Assembly (NCBI GenBank): GCA_013397795.1
Contig: VZTJ01003250.1
Span: 248,001 to 312,000 of the forward strand
Direction of reading: 5' to 3'
Length of the DNA stretch: 64,000 bases
Source of the DNA: Orthonyx spaldingii
Lineage: Eukaryota; Chordata; Aves; Passeriformes; Orthonychidae
In this document: piece by piece, positions 63,003 through 64,000 of the stretch
Layout: each line of letters opens with the position of its first letter
Position numbering within the stretch: position 1 is the stretch's first letter
Program-made: the position numbers and the translations under genes
Notes under the pieces: generated by a model
What the model saw: only the letters and a program-made list of their open reading frames with translations
What the model was told of the DNA's origin: nothing
Databases searched by the model: none

Positions 63003-63525
63003 CCCACTCCACTCTGCACTGGTGCAGCTTTACTTTGAGTACTGTGAGCAGTTTTGGGCACCACAATGTAAAAAAGGCATTTAAGCTACTCGAGTGCATC
63101 CAAAGGAGAGCAATGAGGATTGGGAAGGCTCTGGAGGAAAAGTCATGAGGAGTAAATGAGCTCACTTGTTTTGTTCAGCCTGGAGGAGACTGAGAGGAGA
63201 CCTCATTGCAGTTGGAACTTCCTGTGAGGGGAAGAGGAGGGGCAGGCAGTGATCTCTTCTCTGTGGTGGTGCAGAGTGACAGGACCTGAGGGAATGGCCT
63301 GAAGCTGCATCTGAGGAGTTTTAGGTTGGATATTACAAAAAGCTTCTTCACCCAGAGGGTGGCTGGGCAGTGGAATACACTCCCCAGGGAAGGGGTAACA
63401 GCACTAGCCTGACAGAGTTCAAGAGCATTTGGAAAATGCTCTCAGGCACAAGGAGTTGGACTCAGAGGTTTTGGGAGTCCCTTCCAACTCAGCATAGTCT
63501 GTGGTTTTATAGTTCTATTATTTAT
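63003..63525 (+). mobile_element. CR1 LINE 3' region, about 520 bp, with eroded tail
   Basis: Ordered CR1 blocks are clear: 'gagtactgtgagcagttttg' (the 'LEYCVQFW' coding region), 'gcatccaaaggagagcaatg', 'tgttcagcctggaggagact', 'gagaggagacctcattgcag', 'ttcttcacccagagggtggc', 'gggcagtggaatacactccc', 'ggagttggactcagaggttt', 'gtcccttccaactcagcata', and a degraded tail 'ctgtggttttatagttctat'. It is 5'-truncated near 63003, holds the end of ORF2 plus the 3' UTR, and has stops in the coding part. Confidence 0.93.
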
Positions 63526-64000
63526 ATTATTATTTCTACAGACTTGATTACTAAACAGTCACCAGCTGGTAATGTCTCTTAGATAACACCAGCTCCATTT
63601 AGACCTCAGTAAGGGACCTGGAGGTAAAAATGTTGCATATCAACAGTGCCAATGCTGGTTTACTCAACCACTCTTACATAATAAATCTTACATCAGTAAC
63701 ATGCACAATTTATGGCAAACAAATGAGGGATTTCACATGCTGTTCAGATTTGTGTTTACACCAAGAAAGAACATGGCCCATAAATAAGATTGTTTGGAAA
63801 ACATTTACTGCTGTCATACTGATAATGCATTTTAAATCCTGGGGTTATCAAAAAACTGGGGTTTTTTTCTCCATATTGTTTGACAGCTGAAATTAAACAA
63901 ATTCTATTGAAGTACAAAGCTAATAGAAGGTTTACTATGTGTGTCATTAGCACTATCCATATAAGGAAACAGAAAATATGAGGTGTGGATTTTTAAAATA
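63526..64000. other. Unique sequence to window end, no gene seen
   Basis: Contains an 86-codon plus frame (63630-63890) of unrecognised, probably random, sequence. No repeat or RNA gene is recognised. Confidence 0.5.

Noticed and set aside
1..64000. CRISPR arrays, bacterial operons, tRNA or rRNA genes
   Set aside because: The window is vertebrate-type DNA; no regularly spaced repeats and no RNA-gene signatures were seen by eye. A tRNAscan/Infernal run would be needed to exclude small RNAs.

Overview
This window looks like AT-rich nuclear DNA of a bird, intergenic or deep-intronic. The evidence is (1) at least nine fragments of CR1 LINEs, several ending in the avian ATTCTATG/ATTCTGTG-type 3' tail, and (2) four LTR sequences without internal retroviral genes, two of them from a family with long R regions and TGTxxTGGG / CCCACTACA-type termini that I associate with neoavian ERVL-like elements. 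There is no operon structure, no dense coding, and no RNA gene that I can recognise. The open reading frames are about as frequent and as long as expected by chance in sequence of this composition. I therefore do not call any complete gene.

Layout. 1-5.4 kb: mostly unique AT-rich sequence with one perfect 10-bp-arm hairpin (2497-2519) and a GC-raised patch (3040-3480). 5.4-6.6 kb: an old, decayed CR1 reverse-transcriptase fragment. 7.4-7.9 kb: a 19-bp tandem duplication followed by a second GC-raised patch. 9.18-9.93 kb: a CR1 tail, then an approximately 560-bp (GAAGA)n purine microsatellite that begins at the window's single N. 10.15-10.34 kb: a weak plus-strand terminal-exon candidate. 10.4-31.3 kb: long unique sequence with only small structures, including a striking 15-bp-stem hairpin at 24431-24464. 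31.3-49.3 kb: three minus-strand CR1 fragments, a truncated minus-strand LTR (35311-35997), a palindrome / X-box-like pair near 32.6 kb, and the best coding candidate of the window, a minus-strand terminal exon at 45847-46025. 51.5-63.5 kb: the repeat-rich end, with CR1 fragments and three complete solo LTRs (53729-55329, 58337-59371, 62467-62883). Two of the LTRs have perfect target-site duplications.

How it fits together. Most identifiable material here is retrotransposon debris. CR1 supplies old background, and LTR elements inserted later and then collapsed to solo LTRs by recombination. The LTR at 53729 landed directly behind a CR1 tail. The two exon candidates lie on opposite strands and need homology or RNA evidence before they are believed. 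No undescribed multi-gene system is visible.
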